In this document: piece by piece, positions 8,534 through 16,847 of the stretch
Layout: each line of letters starts with the position of its first letter
Numbering within the stretch: the stretch's first letter is position 1
Source of the DNA: DATKYQ01 sp964640665
GTDB taxonomy: Bacteria > Myxococcota > B64-G9
Direction of reading: 5' to 3'
Assembly: GCA_964640665.1 (NCBI GenBank)
Contig: CAZXHT010000015.1
Span: 17,359 to 81,358, forward strand
DNA length: 64,000 bases
Program-made: the position numbers and the translations under genes
The notes under the pieces: generated by a model
The model's database searches: none
Told to the model about the DNA's origin: nothing
What the model saw: the letters and a program-made list of their open reading frames with translations, nothing else

Positions 8534-9838
8534 TCAGGAAATGATCTTGTTAATTAGCTTCGAGACCGCCGGCGTCTGATCGCCGATGGTAAAAGCCGCC
8601 TCCAGGCCGGCGAGTGCCTCTTCCCGCTTTGAAGCGTCGTTGAAATACATGCTGGCCAGGTCCGCGCCTTCTTCCACGCGATCACCCACCTTGCAGTGCA
8701 GGATAACTCCCGCGCCGTGATCGATCTCGGCGTCCACCGTGGCGCGGCCGGCCCCCAGCGTCATGGCGGCGATGCCCACCCCCTCGGCGTCAATCTGCTG
8801 CACGACGCCGCGCCGTGAGGCCTTGATCGTCTCCGAGCGCCGGGCGCCGGGCAGGCGGGAGTGGTCCTTTAGCGCGACGGGATCCCCGCCCTGGGCCGCG
8901 ACCACCTCCTGGAATTTCCTGAAGGCAGCCCCCTTTTCAATAATCTCGTTAACCTGCCGCCTGGCCGCGGCCAGGTTCTTGGCGGCCTCGCCCAGCACCA
9001 GCATGTGAGCCGCCAGTTCGAAAGACAACTCGGCCAGGTCGCCTGTGACCTGGCCTGTGAGCACACCGACCGACTCGATCACCTCGAGGGTATTGCCGAC
9101 GTGCGTGCCCAGCGGCTGGCTCATGTTGCTGATTAAAGCGACTACCTTCTTGCCCGCGCGCTTGCCGATCTTTACCAGCGTATTCGCTAAAACCTGCGCA
9201 TCCGCCTGGCTCTTCATGAAGGCGCCCGAGCCGACCTTGACATCGAGTACCAACGCATCGATGCCCTCGGCCAGCTTCTTCGAAAGTATGCTCGAGGCGA
9301 TCAGCGGAATGCTCTCCACCGTGGCGGTCACATCCCTGAGGGCATACAGCTTCTTATCGGCCGGGGCAATCTCTCCCGTCTGTCCTGCCAGCGCCATGTG
9401 GGTGGACGTCAACACTTCTCTGAAACGCTCCGCGCTGAGGTTGACATCGAACCCAGGGATAGACTCCAGCTTGTCGAGCGTGCCGCCGGTATGTCCCAGT
9501 CCGCGACCCGAAATCATCGGTACGTAGACGCCGGCGGCAGCCACGATGGGCGCCAGGATCAGCGAGGTCTTGTCCCCCACCCCGCCGGTCGAGTGCTTGT
9601 CGACCTTACGACCGTCCAGGTCCGACCAGTCGAGCACCTCGCCTGATTCGAGCATCTCGGTGGTCAAAGCCAGCATCTCCTCGTCGGTCATCCCGTTCAG
9701 ATAAACGGCCATCAACAGGGCCGCGGCGTGATAGTCCGGTATCTCGCCGGCCGCATAGCCGCGCACGAAAAAGCGGATCTCCTCGGGGCTCAACGCCACA
9801 CGGTCACGCTTGCGCCTGATGATGTCACTCATTCTCAT
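8534..9838 (-). CDS. pdp: Pyrimidine-nucleoside / thymidine phosphorylase
   Basis: A 434-residue enzyme that phosphorolyses (deoxy)uridine and thymidine to base and pentose 1-phosphate. The signature KHSTGGVGDKTSL near residue 80 is the phosphate-binding site, and GRGLGHTGGTLDKLESIPG follows. The length fits Bacillus-type Pdp as well as DeoA, so pdp versus deoA is undecided. The start ATG at 9838 is set by GGAGG eight bases upstream and overlaps the deoB stop by 14 bases; a second ATG lies two codons in. A frame that opens further upstream is the shadow of deoB. Confidence 0.92.
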   Translation of the reverse strand: MRMSDIIRRKRDRVALSPEEIRFFVRGYAAGEIPDYHAAALLMAVYLNGMTDEEMLALTTEMLESGEVLDWSDLDGRKVDKHSTGGVGDKTSLILAPIVAAAGVYVPMISGRGLGHTGGTLDKLESIPGFDVNLSAERFREVLTSTHMALAGQTGEIAPADKKLYALRDVTATVESIPLIASSILSKKLAEGIDALVLDVKVGSGAFMKSQADAQVLANTLVKIGKRAGKKVVALISNMSQPLGTHVGNTLEVIESVGVLTGQVTGDLAELSFELAAHMLVLGEAAKNLAAARRQVNEIIEKGAAFRKFQEVVAAQGGDPVALKDHSRLPGARRSETIKASRRGVVQQIDAEGVGIAAMTLGAGRATVDAEIDHGAGVILHCKVGDRVEEGADLASMYFNDASKREEALAGLEAAFTIGDQTPAVSKLINKIIS

Positions 9839-11039
9839 TGGTATCGCCTCCGCCTTTCCCGGGCCAAGGCAGGCAACTCTGTCCCGGCCCCTGCCACTCG
9901 ACCCCCAGCGCCCAGGCCACGGTCGCGCCCAGGTCGGCGAACGTGTCCCGCGTGCCCAGATCGGCGCCGGCGCCGAACGCGGGCGACCAGGCAAGAAGCG
10001 GAACGTACTCGCGGGTATGATCGGTGTGCGCCATGAAAGTAGGGTCGCATCCGTGATCTGCCGTGAGCAGCAACAGGTCTTTGGCTCCGAGCTTCCCCAT
10101 CATCGGTCCCAGGGCTGCGTCGAATTCATCGAGGGCACGGGCATAGCCCTGGGGGTTGCGCCGATGCCCGAAGCGCATGTCGAAATCAACCAGGTTTACA
10201 AAGATCAATCCACGTTCGACCTCGGTAAGCAGTTTGGCGGTCTGCCGCATACCGTCGCGATTGCCCGAAGTCGCAATCCCGCGAGTGACTCCCACCCCGG
10301 CGTAGATGTCCTTTATCTTTCCCACCCCGACGACTTCGATACCCGCCTGCTCCAGCGCGGTCAGAACGGTCGGCCCGGTCGGCACCACGGAGAAATCGTG
10401 TCTGTTGTAGGTTCTCTCGAAGGCGCCGGGCTTGCCGATGAAGGGACGCGCGATCACCCGGCCCACCCGGTAAGCATCCAGAAACTCGCGGGCCCAGCGG
10501 CAGGCCGAGTACAGTTCGTCGAGCGGAATCTTTTCTTCATGGGCGGCGAGTTGGAAGACGCTGTCGGCAGAGGTGTATAGAATCCACTTGCCCGTCTCGA
10601 GATGCTCCGCGCCCAGTTCCTCGATGATCTTGGTCCCCGACTCGGGGCGGTTGCCGAGCACACCGCGTCCGGTCTTGTTGACGAACGGTTCGACGATCTC
10701 CGCCGGGAATCCTTTTGGAAAAACGGGAAAGGGCTCGCTTACGGGCAGGCCCATCATTTCCCAGTGTCCCGTGGTCGTATCCTTGCCGGCCGACATCTCG
10801 GCCAGTTTGCCGCACAACCCCCGCGGCCGCGAGACACGCTCGATACCGGCAATTTCGGCGATGCGGCCCAGGCCCAGAGACTGCATGACGGGCATCGTAA
10901 GCCCAGAGACGGCGGCGGCCGTATTCTGGAAAGTGGCCGCCCCGGAGTCGCCATAGTTTGCTGCATCGGGCAACTCGCCGATGCCTGCGCTGTCGAGGAC
11001 GATCACCAGGACGCGCTTGAACGTGCTCTCTTCAGTCAC
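9825..11039 (-). CDS. deoB: Phosphopentomutase
   Basis: A 404-residue alkaline-phosphatase-superfamily enzyme that interconverts (deoxy)ribose 1-phosphate and 5-phosphate with Mn2+. Metal and phosphate ligands appear in VLDSAGIGELPDA (N-terminus), GKDTTTGHWEMMG (catalytic Thr) and TADHGCDPTFMAHTDHTREYVPLL-like spacing near the C-terminus. The start is GTG preceded by GGAGAT. It leads the nucleoside catabolism operon and overlaps pdp by 14 bases. The operon supplies pentose 5-phosphate, but no deoxyribose-phosphate aldolase (deoC) is seen nearby. Confidence 0.95.
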   Translation of the reverse strand: MTEESTFKRVLVIVLDSAGIGELPDAANYGDSGAATFQNTAAAVSGLTMPVMQSLGLGRIAEIAGIERVSRPRGLCGKLAEMSAGKDTTTGHWEMMGLPVSEPFPVFPKGFPAEIVEPFVNKTGRGVLGNRPESGTKIIEELGAEHLETGKWILYTSADSVFQLAAHEEKIPLDELYSACRWAREFLDAYRVGRVIARPFIGKPGAFERTYNRHDFSVVPTGPTVLTALEQAGIEVVGVGKIKDIYAGVGVTRGIATSGNRDGMRQTAKLLTEVERGLIFVNLVDFDMRFGHRRNPQGYARALDEFDAALGPMMGKLGAKDLLLLTADHGCDPTFMAHTDHTREYVPLLAWSPAFGAGADLGTRDTFADLGATVAWALGVEWQGPGQSCLPWPGKGGGDTNENE

Positions 11040-11191
11040 CGTGACATCTCCCTGTCACCCCCAGCCCCGATTACTGAGTCTACCGTGAGCCCGGCCAGAG
11101 TCAAAGAAATGCACCCGAGCGTTGTTGACGCCGGCGCCCAGGCGGGGTAAAAAGCAATTTCGGCGGTGATGGGTCGCCAAAGGAGCGTTCC

Positions 11192-11524
11192 ATGGACGAA
11201 AGACAGTTCGGCGGGCAGCGCAAGGACATACGAGTAACCGTCAACCGCGAGTTTCGCACCCTCGACCAGTTCATTATCGAGTACGTGCAAAACATTTCCA
11301 AGAGCGGTGTGTTCATCAAGAGCGAGGATCCCCTGCCGGTGGGCACCGAGGTCAACCTGCGCTTCACCGTCATCATGAACGAACTGGAAACCATCGAGGG
11401 ACTTGGCAAGGTCGTCAGGGTAGTTCCTCCCGGCGGCGAAGACACTCCCGGCATGGGAGTTGTCTTCACCCGCCTGACATCCTACTCGGCCAAGCTGGTC
11501 GAAAAGCTGCTCTCGCGCACCTGA
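11192..11524 (+). CDS. PilZ-domain protein
   Basis: A single-domain 110-residue PilZ protein that probably binds cyclic di-GMP or relays it. The N-terminal basic segment GGQRKDIRVTV resembles the RxxxR switch, and NISKSGVFI matches the (D/N)xSxxG motif; beta strands with a GMGVVF segment follow. It resembles the short PilZ proteins abundant in Myxococcus-type genomes. AAAGGAG precedes the ATG. It is transcribed divergently from deoB (152-base spacer) and convergently to the acyltransferase gene 15 bases downstream, so it is probably monocistronic. Confidence 0.85.
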   Translation: MDERQFGGQRKDIRVTVNREFRTLDQFIIEYVQNISKSGVFIKSEDPLPVGTEVNLRFTVIMNELETIEGLGKVVRVVPPGGEDTPGMGVVFTRLTSYSAKLVEKLLSRT

Positions 11525-11539
11525 CACTCGCCGGTCGCT

Positions 11540-12118
11540 TCAACCAGCAGGCATTACGACTCCCGATTCAATCGCGAATTGCCGGCCGCATGCCGCGCAG
11601 ATCGCCCGGCTTGCGTCGAAGGTCAGTCCCGCGCCACACAGGCAACTATAACCGGCCGGGCGGGCGGGCGCACCCTGCACCAGTGTAAAATCGGATACGT
11701 CGGCGCAAACAACCGCTCCTGCGCCGACGAAGGCGTGCCGGCCGATAGTTACGCCGCAGACAATCGTCGCATTAGCGCCGATAGTGGCGCCCACCCGCAC
11801 CAGAGTGGCCGAGCGCTGTTCGGGATCGTTGCGCGGGAAGGCCGCACGGGGTGTCTTTACGTTTGTGAAGACGGCCGAGGGACCGACGAAGACGTCATCT
11901 TCGAGGGTAACGCCAGAGTAGACCGAAACATTGTTCTGGATCTTGACTCGCTCGCCTATCACGACTCCCTCGCCGACAAAAACGTTCTGTCCCAGGACGC
12001 AACCGGCGCCGATGCGCGCCCGGGGCATGACGTGGCAAAAATGCCAGATACGAGTGCCCTCCCCGATCCGGCAGGCTTGGTCGATGACGGCGCTGGGATG
12101 GATGTGCGCCGCGCTCAC
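11540..12118 (-). CDS. Hexapeptide-repeat (left-handed beta-helix) acyltransferase
   Basis: A 192-residue protein whose first 150 residues are hexapeptide repeats ([LIV]-G-x4) forming a left-handed beta-helix. The sequence HPSAVID--CRIGEGTRIWHFCHV and the NVFVGEGVVIGERVKIQNNV run resemble nucleotide-sugar N-acetyltransferases of the WlbB/WbpD kind, which act in O-antigen sugar synthesis. The C-terminus has a small zinc-ribbon-like tail (CLCGAGL and CAACGRQF), as in that subgroup. The probable start is GTG at 12118, overlapping the peptidase stop as GTGA, though no strong ribosome site is visible. No sugar-biosynthesis genes are adjacent. Confidence 0.75.
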   Translation of the reverse strand: MSAAHIHPSAVIDQACRIGEGTRIWHFCHVMPRARIGAGCVLGQNVFVGEGVVIGERVKIQNNVSVYSGVTLEDDVFVGPSAVFTNVKTPRAAFPRNDPEQRSATLVRVGATIGANATIVCGVTIGRHAFVGAGAVVCADVSDFTLVQGAPARPAGYSCLCGAGLTFDASRAICAACGRQFAIESGVVMPAG

Positions 12119-13266
12119 GGATGCACGATCTTGGCGAAGCGGTCGGCTAATGTAACCGCGCCGGCGCTTTTCCGGCCCTTCCAGACGCCTCCGACGGTGG
12201 CGGAGTGTTCGGCCAGGGAGGGAGAGTCTGCGCCGACTGGTTCGAAGTTTCCAAGCCCGGAATACGCTCGTTGCAGGGCCAGAGGATCGTATCCGGCACA
12301 GGCACACAGCACCGAGCCCAACTTGTCGGCGGCGATCTCTTCTGCGCGCGGGCGCGCTGTGTGGGCGATGGAGACCGTCTTTTCGATGGCCAGATCAAAC
12401 TTTCCGGATGCCGCCGGCCCGCCGGGAATCGCCTGTGCAAGTTCGGCTGACCCGTGACCGAGCACGACGTGGGCCACCTCGTGTGCCAGCACGCCGGCCA
12501 ACCCGGCTTCGTCTGAAAGCGCCCGCAACAGGCCACTGGTGATGATCACGAATCCCCCGGGCAACCCCAGCGCCCGGGGCTCGTCGCTGTCGAGCACGGC
12601 GAAACGCCAGGACAGATCATAGCGGCTCGAGTACATGGCCACTGCCATGCCGACCTTGTTGACATAGTCGTCGACGGAAGGGTCGCTTATCAGCCTGCCG
12701 GCGGAAAGAATTTGCGTGGCCGCGGCAAGACCCAAGCGATGCTCGATCTCGTCCAGGCGCGGATCGCCCTCGGGTTGCCGCGGTACGCCGGGCATATCCA
12801 GCAACTCGACGCAGGAGGGCGGCTTCAGCTGGCCCAGGAAATCTCCGAATCCCTCGGGTCTGAAGGCCGCTTTTTGCAGGAACTCGGCAAGCAACGGATC
12901 GAGAGCACCCGTGCTCGAACCGGACGGCGCCTGCAACCCGCGGGCGGCCATGGTGACTACGGTGGTCGATGCCCCTTGAAGACCGATGTCACTGAGAACT
13001 TTTCCGTAGCCGCTGGGCTTTGCGGGCCTCGCAAAAACCCTGCTGCTCACCCAGCCTTCCTGTCCGGCGGCGACCTTCACCTTGGTCCAGTGAGAGCGCT
13101 TCTCGATGACCGATAGCTTCTCACCCTGGTCGATCTTGGTAACTACAGGAAAGTAAACCCCGGGACCGGAACGAACCGTCGCGCTGCGCTGAACCGCCTT
13201 TTCTGCGGCCCTAGCCGAAGAAAAGAACAGCGATAAAACGAAAATAACAACCGTAAACCTGCGCAT
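12115..13266 (-). CDS. Exported M48-family metallopeptidase with N-terminal SH3 domain
   Basis: A 383-residue protein with signal peptide MRRFTVVIFVLSLFFSSARA, then a bacterial SH3 domain (about 25-82, RSGPGVYFPVVTKI... HWTKVKV... GWVSSRVF), then a peptidase M48 domain with the zinc motif HEVAHVVLGH and a downstream RAEEIAADKLG supplying the third ligand. It should be a periplasmic zinc protease involved in envelope or protein quality control. GGGAG precedes the ATG; a longer upstream frame lacks such a site and overlaps bioY. It overlaps the acyltransferase gene by 4 bases. Confidence 0.85.
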   Translation of the reverse strand: MRRFTVVIFVLSLFFSSARAAEKAVQRSATVRSGPGVYFPVVTKIDQGEKLSVIEKRSHWTKVKVAAGQEGWVSSRVFARPAKPSGYGKVLSDIGLQGASTTVVTMAARGLQAPSGSSTGALDPLLAEFLQKAAFRPEGFGDFLGQLKPPSCVELLDMPGVPRQPEGDPRLDEIEHRLGLAAATQILSAGRLISDPSVDDYVNKVGMAVAMYSSRYDLSWRFAVLDSDEPRALGLPGGFVIITSGLLRALSDEAGLAGVLAHEVAHVVLGHGSAELAQAIPGGPAASGKFDLAIEKTVSIAHTARPRAEEIAADKLGSVLCACAGYDPLALQRAYSGLGNFEPVGADSPSLAEHSATVGGVWKGRKSAGAVTLADRFAKIVHP

Positions 13267-13292
13267 GGGAGATACTCCCTTCACCCTCCAGC

Positions 13293-13880
13293 CTATATTG
13301 GACGGAAAGATTCTTCCTGATCCAGGCGCTTGCGAATCGGAGCCGCGCTCACCGTCGCCAGGGCCGTCTTCAGGACGTCGAAAAGCAGGAAAGGCACGAA
13401 ACCTGCCATCAGCGCCCAGGCTAGCCCGATGCCCTTGCCGGAAAGCGCAGCCCAACTCCACAGCCAGCCGATACCAAGGGCATAGATGACCGCGAGCCCG
13501 GCCAAGGATCCCAGCCAGCGCGCCCGTCCGATGAAGTGTCCGGCCAGGTAGGCAGCCAACGGAAAGGCCAACAGGTAGCCGAAGGTGGGACTACCCACTA
13601 CCGCCGCACCGGCCAGGCCGGCCGAGGCGAAGACCGGAACGCCGGCCAGGCCGATAAGCAGGTAGAGCAACTGCGACGCCAGACCGCGCACGGGCCCGCA
13701 GGCACTGCCGGCGAAGATAACCGCCGCCACCTGCAGCGTGGCCGGCACGGGCGTGCCCGGCAGGGGAATGTAGATCTTGGAAGCCAGCACTGTAAGCCCG
13801 GCCAGCCCGACAACGATACCGGCCTCGCGCGCAATCCGTGATACTTTCAGTTTTTCCGCCACCGCTACTGAGTCAGTCAT
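13293..13880 (-). CDS. bioY: BioY family biotin transporter (S component)
   Basis: A 195-residue membrane protein with about six hydrophobic helices. TPVPATLQVAAV, GSPTFGYLLAFPLAAYLAG and the final helix match BioY, the substrate-binding S component of biotin ECF transporters. No BioM/BioN (ATPase/T component) genes are adjacent, so it would act alone or with a shared ECF module elsewhere. AAGAGG precedes the ATG. The 26-base gap to the following M48 peptidase gene does not show whether they are cotranscribed. No biotin-synthesis gene is near. Confidence 0.9.
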   Translation of the reverse strand: MTDSVAVAEKLKVSRIAREAGIVVGLAGLTVLASKIYIPLPGTPVPATLQVAAVIFAGSACGPVRGLASQLLYLLIGLAGVPVFASAGLAGAAVVGSPTFGYLLAFPLAAYLAGHFIGRARWLGSLAGLAVIYALGIGWLWSWAALSGKGIGLAWALMAGFVPFLLFDVLKTALATVSAAPIRKRLDQEESFRPI

Positions 13881-13913
13881 CTCGCAACCTCTTCTTTATA
13901 AAGATACTCATTG

Positions 13914-14327
13914 TCATGAATGTCCATCGAGGTGATCATGGAGCTTGTTTTCGACGCCTTGCAGTCGGGATTCACGGTTTTTGCCGATGGCGTTGATCGA
14001 TCCCATATCGCGCTTGATGTCGCGGACATCCATCTTGAGAACGCCTACATCGGTCTTGAGTACACCGACATCGGTCTTGAGTACGCCGACATCGGTCTTG
14101 AGTACGCCGACATCGGTCTTGAGCACGCCGACATCGGTCTTGAGCACTCCGACGTCGGTCTTGAGCAAGTCCTGCCCCAGCTCCAGCCGGCCCAGGCGCT
14201 GATTGACGCCGTCCTGCCCAGTCTCCAGCCGGCCCAGGCGTTGGTTGACTCCGTCCAGCCCCTCGAAGGCGAGTTGAAAGTTGCCCTTCATTTCTTCCAT
14301 CAGAATTTCGAAATGTTCCTTCTTCAT
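13914..14327 (-). CDS. Small coiled-coil protein with perfect heptad repeats
   Basis: A 137-residue soluble protein of unknown function. After MKKEHFEILMEEMKGNFQLAFEG-type helix, two near-identical GVNQRLGRLE-GQD units are followed by six copies of the heptad LKTDVGV, then a helical tail (GENKLHDH-like). The whole protein is predicted to be one long amphipathic coiled coil. The ATG at 14327 follows GGAGA; an earlier frame start is less likely. The heptads are encoded by a 21-base DNA tandem repeat, which could vary in copy number by slippage. Similar proteins occur widely but lack assigned roles. Confidence 0.6.
   Translation of the reverse strand: MKKEHFEILMEEMKGNFQLAFEGLDGVNQRLGRLETGQDGVNQRLGRLELGQDLLKTDVGVLKTDVGVLKTDVGVLKTDVGVLKTDVGVLKTDVGVLKMDVRDIKRDMGSINAIGKNRESRLQGVENKLHDHLDGHS
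14034..14159. repeat. 21-base tandem repeat, six units, inside the coiled-coil gene
   Basis: Six consecutive 21-base units of the form CTTGAG-TAC-GCC-GACATCGGT (plus-strand reading) differ by only a few bases; a degenerate seventh copy begins at 14160. The period equals one coiled-coil heptad, so copy-number change keeps the frame. It is protein-coding, not a CRISPR array, since there are no unique spacers. Confidence 0.9.
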
Positions 14328-14498
14328 CGTAGTCTCCAGGATAGAGCTTGCCGTTGCCGGAATCAACCGCAATTTTCATCCTGCAATTAAGCAAGCTTCG
14401 TGCCACCATCCTGGCCGTCTACTTTTCAAGGATTTGCACGATTCGGCCGCCTGGCGTGTGTACGAATTTCGGACACCGCAGACAAAATGAAGCTCTGT

Positions 14499-15068
14499 TT
14501 ATGCCTGGGACATCTTTTCGGGAAGAACGGTGCGGCGATGGAGGCAGAAGGCTTGCGCGGCCGCCGCCGGGCCGTAGACGACGGCCAGGGCAATGAAGCC
14601 CTTGATGACCGCGCTTGGCGTGTCACGCTGGACTACCAGCGCGAAGAAGCCGATCACGGCGGCCATGGCCAAAAGGCCGCAGACCAGCAGGTTGAATCCG
14701 TTGAACAGCCTGGCAACGGCGGTGTACCGATGCGTGTTGGTGTACTTGTCGATCAATACGCATTGCGCGCCGTAGATCAGGCCGCCGCCCAGCGCAAGAC
14801 CGATGGCCAGGCGTACGAGTTCTCCGCGTACTTGGCTCGAAAGCAGGCCGAAGAGAAGGCAAAAACCGGCCCCCAGCAGCACGTGGTATGCGAGCGTCTT
14901 GAAATAGTACAAAGCCGCCTTGAGGCCCAGTTGCGTGTCGATTGGGCTTTGTTCGCGGTACGCCCGCCAGCGAAGCACCAGGTATGCCGCCGGCAGGATC
15001 CAGAAGAAACCCCAGAAGAGGTACATGAAACCGAATGAGCCCAGATAGAGATTGGATAATGTAGACAT
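14499..15068 (-). CDS. Hypothetical membrane protein
   Basis: A 189-residue integral membrane protein with about five hydrophobic helices (first at residues 8-32, YLGSFGFMYLFWGFFWILP; others near 60-80, 85-102, 125-145 and 152-172) and a basic cytoplasmic C-terminus (HRRTVLPEK). GGGAGG precedes the ATG at good spacing. I do not recognise a family. It is separated by about 170 bases from the end of the glutamate-synthase-like gene and shares its direction. The spacing and the shift in base composition argue against a common operon. Confidence 0.6.
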   Translation of the reverse strand: MSTLSNLYLGSFGFMYLFWGFFWILPAAYLVLRWRAYREQSPIDTQLGLKAALYYFKTLAYHVLLGAGFCLLFGLLSSQVRGELVRLAIGLALGGGLIYGAQCVLIDKYTNTHRYTAVARLFNGFNLLVCGLLAMAAVIGFFALVVQRDTPSAVIKGFIALAVVYGPAAAAQAFCLHRRTVLPEKMSQA

Positions 15069-15239
15069 GAAACCTCCCGTGTGATTCTCATCTCCTGCGG
15101 AATCGTCTCCGACCTTTTATCAGTAAACGGAAAAAACCGTCATTTTACAACTGGGGACCCTGTTGAGGAAACTGCGACATATGGGGCCTGGAGTAGCAAG
15201 TCACAGTAGACGCATTTCCGGCACTACTTTGTATCAGGA

Positions 15240-16823
15240 CTAACTGCCCAGTATTTCTTCCACTCTTTCCTTGTCGACATCCATTATATACTGGATTCCG
15301 CTACGCTCGGCAGCATCTCTTGTCAGTGCGCACAGGTCGTCTCGGCTCAGGTACTCGGTGCCGAACTTTCTGGTCCCGGCCATGAGTTGCCTGAGGCCCT
15401 GGGCCAGGCGCTCGTAGTACGAATAAAGGCCGATGGCACCCGTGGGAAGTTTTTCAAACTCCTTATCTCCGAGCTTCTGGCGAAGTTCCGCAGCGGTGAC
15501 GAAAATCTCGTCTTTAGAGTGACCGAAACGTTCGATGTAAACCGGTATCTGGTTTTCATCGATTGTACGGCCGATTGTCTTTCCGACCATTGCTGCGGCG
15601 ATTGGAGCTCGTGCCATGCCTATGAGTTTGACAAACGGCGCGCCCAATGCCAGACCCTTGAATATCTGGTCTTCAAGTGTGAACCCGCCGGCAAACGCGA
15701 TTGCGGGCAGGTACTCGCCCTTGTCATGGAGTGCTTTCGCGTACTTACAGGTCATCGTGTGCAGTTCCACGGGCGGAATGCCCCACTCGTTCATCATGCG
15801 CCACGGGCTCATGCCCGTGCCGCCGCCGGCCCCGTCAACGGTCAGAAGGTCGAGCTTGTACTTTGACGCATACTTTATGGCAAGTGCTAGCGCTGACGGG
15901 CGATAGGCGCCGGTCTTCAGGAAAATATGTTTCGCCCCCACCTTACGGAGTTCCTCGACGCGTTTCGCAAAATCTTCCTCGTTGACCATTCCCACGCGTG
16001 AGTGGCGCTCGAACTCCTTGAAACTGCCGCGCTCAAAAGCCTTGATAACGTTCTTGTCGTGCGGGTTCGGAAGTACGATGTAACCGCGGTCGGAAAGGAG
16101 CTGGGCTTTCTTCAATTCCCTGGTTTTAACTTCACCGCCGATATTCTTTGCGCCCTGGCCCCATTTCATTTCCACGCACTCGACGCCGAGTTCCCTGATG
16201 GCGTATTCCTGCCCTCCGAGTCGCGTATCCTCGACGTTCGCCTGTACGATGATCGCGCCGTAACCGTCTATCTGGTGGTCCTTGTAAAGTTTGACCCTGC
16301 GTTTGAGGTCAACCGTGTCGATGACTTTTCCGTTTTCAAACTTTGACTCGACATCCATACCGACAACGTTTTCACCAATGGTAAGCCCCGTGCCCGCGAT
16401 CGCGCTACCAATGGCGAGCCCTTCCCAGTTGTTCTTGGCGATGTTCGTAGAGCCGATGCCCGGGATAATCCAGGGATAACGAAATTTGATGCCGTTATCA
16501 TGCCCGAATTTTACTTCGAGATTGACTGCCGGGAATATGGCTTTATCGCTGTCCGCCTCAACGCCCCGGGCGCCCTCGACTCCGCTGATAATGTTGAAGT
16601 GCGAGTAGTCCACGGGATAATCCTTTTCCCCGGCGCTGGTGATCACGCCGAAGGGCTGCGGATAGATTACCTCGTGCCCGCGGTAGGCGGATTTCCCTAT
16701 CTCGCACATACCGATGCAGCCGTCCACGCAAGTCACGCACATCCCTGATGTTGGAATAACCGAGCCTTCGGTCCTGTTCTTGGTCAGGGTCGCCGCAGTG
16801 GCATTAGCTTTTGTAAGTGACAT
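15240..16823 (-). CDS. GltB-like FMN-binding glutamate synthase family protein
   Basis: A 527-residue protein equivalent to the FMN/synthase domain of glutamate synthase, without the glutamine amidotransferase domain. The C-terminal half has the FMN/2-oxoglutarate barrel signatures (LTVDGAGGGTGMSPWRMMNEW, AFAGGFTLEDQIFKGLALGA). The N-terminus carries four Cys (MCVTCVDGCIGMCEIGK, residues 29-40) that could bind an Fe-S cluster. The Cys set that normally ligates the [3Fe-4S] cluster after the FMN site is absent (GMARAPIAAAMVGK instead). AGGAGC precedes the ATG. It ends the operon with NuoE-, NuoF-GltD- and HoxU-like genes, so it may be the catalytic partner of a bifurcating complex. The actual substrate is unproven. 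Confidence 0.8.
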   Translation of the reverse strand: MSLTKANATAATLTKNRTEGSVIPTSGMCVTCVDGCIGMCEIGKSAYRGHEVIYPQPFGVITSAGEKDYPVDYSHFNIISGVEGARGVEADSDKAIFPAVNLEVKFGHDNGIKFRYPWIIPGIGSTNIAKNNWEGLAIGSAIAGTGLTIGENVVGMDVESKFENGKVIDTVDLKRRVKLYKDHQIDGYGAIIVQANVEDTRLGGQEYAIRELGVECVEMKWGQGAKNIGGEVKTRELKKAQLLSDRGYIVLPNPHDKNVIKAFERGSFKEFERHSRVGMVNEEDFAKRVEELRKVGAKHIFLKTGAYRPSALALAIKYASKYKLDLLTVDGAGGGTGMSPWRMMNEWGIPPVELHTMTCKYAKALHDKGEYLPAIAFAGGFTLEDQIFKGLALGAPFVKLIGMARAPIAAAMVGKTIGRTIDENQIPVYIERFGHSKDEIFVTAAELRQKLGDKEFEKLPTGAIGLYSYYERLAQGLRQLMAGTRKFGTEYLSRDDLCALTRDAAERSGIQYIMDVDKERVEEILGS

Positions 16824-16847
16824 TTCAGAAGCTCCTTTTAAGAGTTG

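Noticed and set aside
14034..14159. Possible CRISPR-like repeat array
   Set aside because: The repeat unit is 21 bases with no spacers and encodes in-frame coiled-coil heptads.
15115..15160. Possible terminator hairpin (ACGG-AAAAAA-CCGT) between the membrane-protein gene and the GltB-like gene
   Set aside because: The stem is only four bases with an A-rich loop, and its position relative to the flanking genes does not fit a normal terminator.
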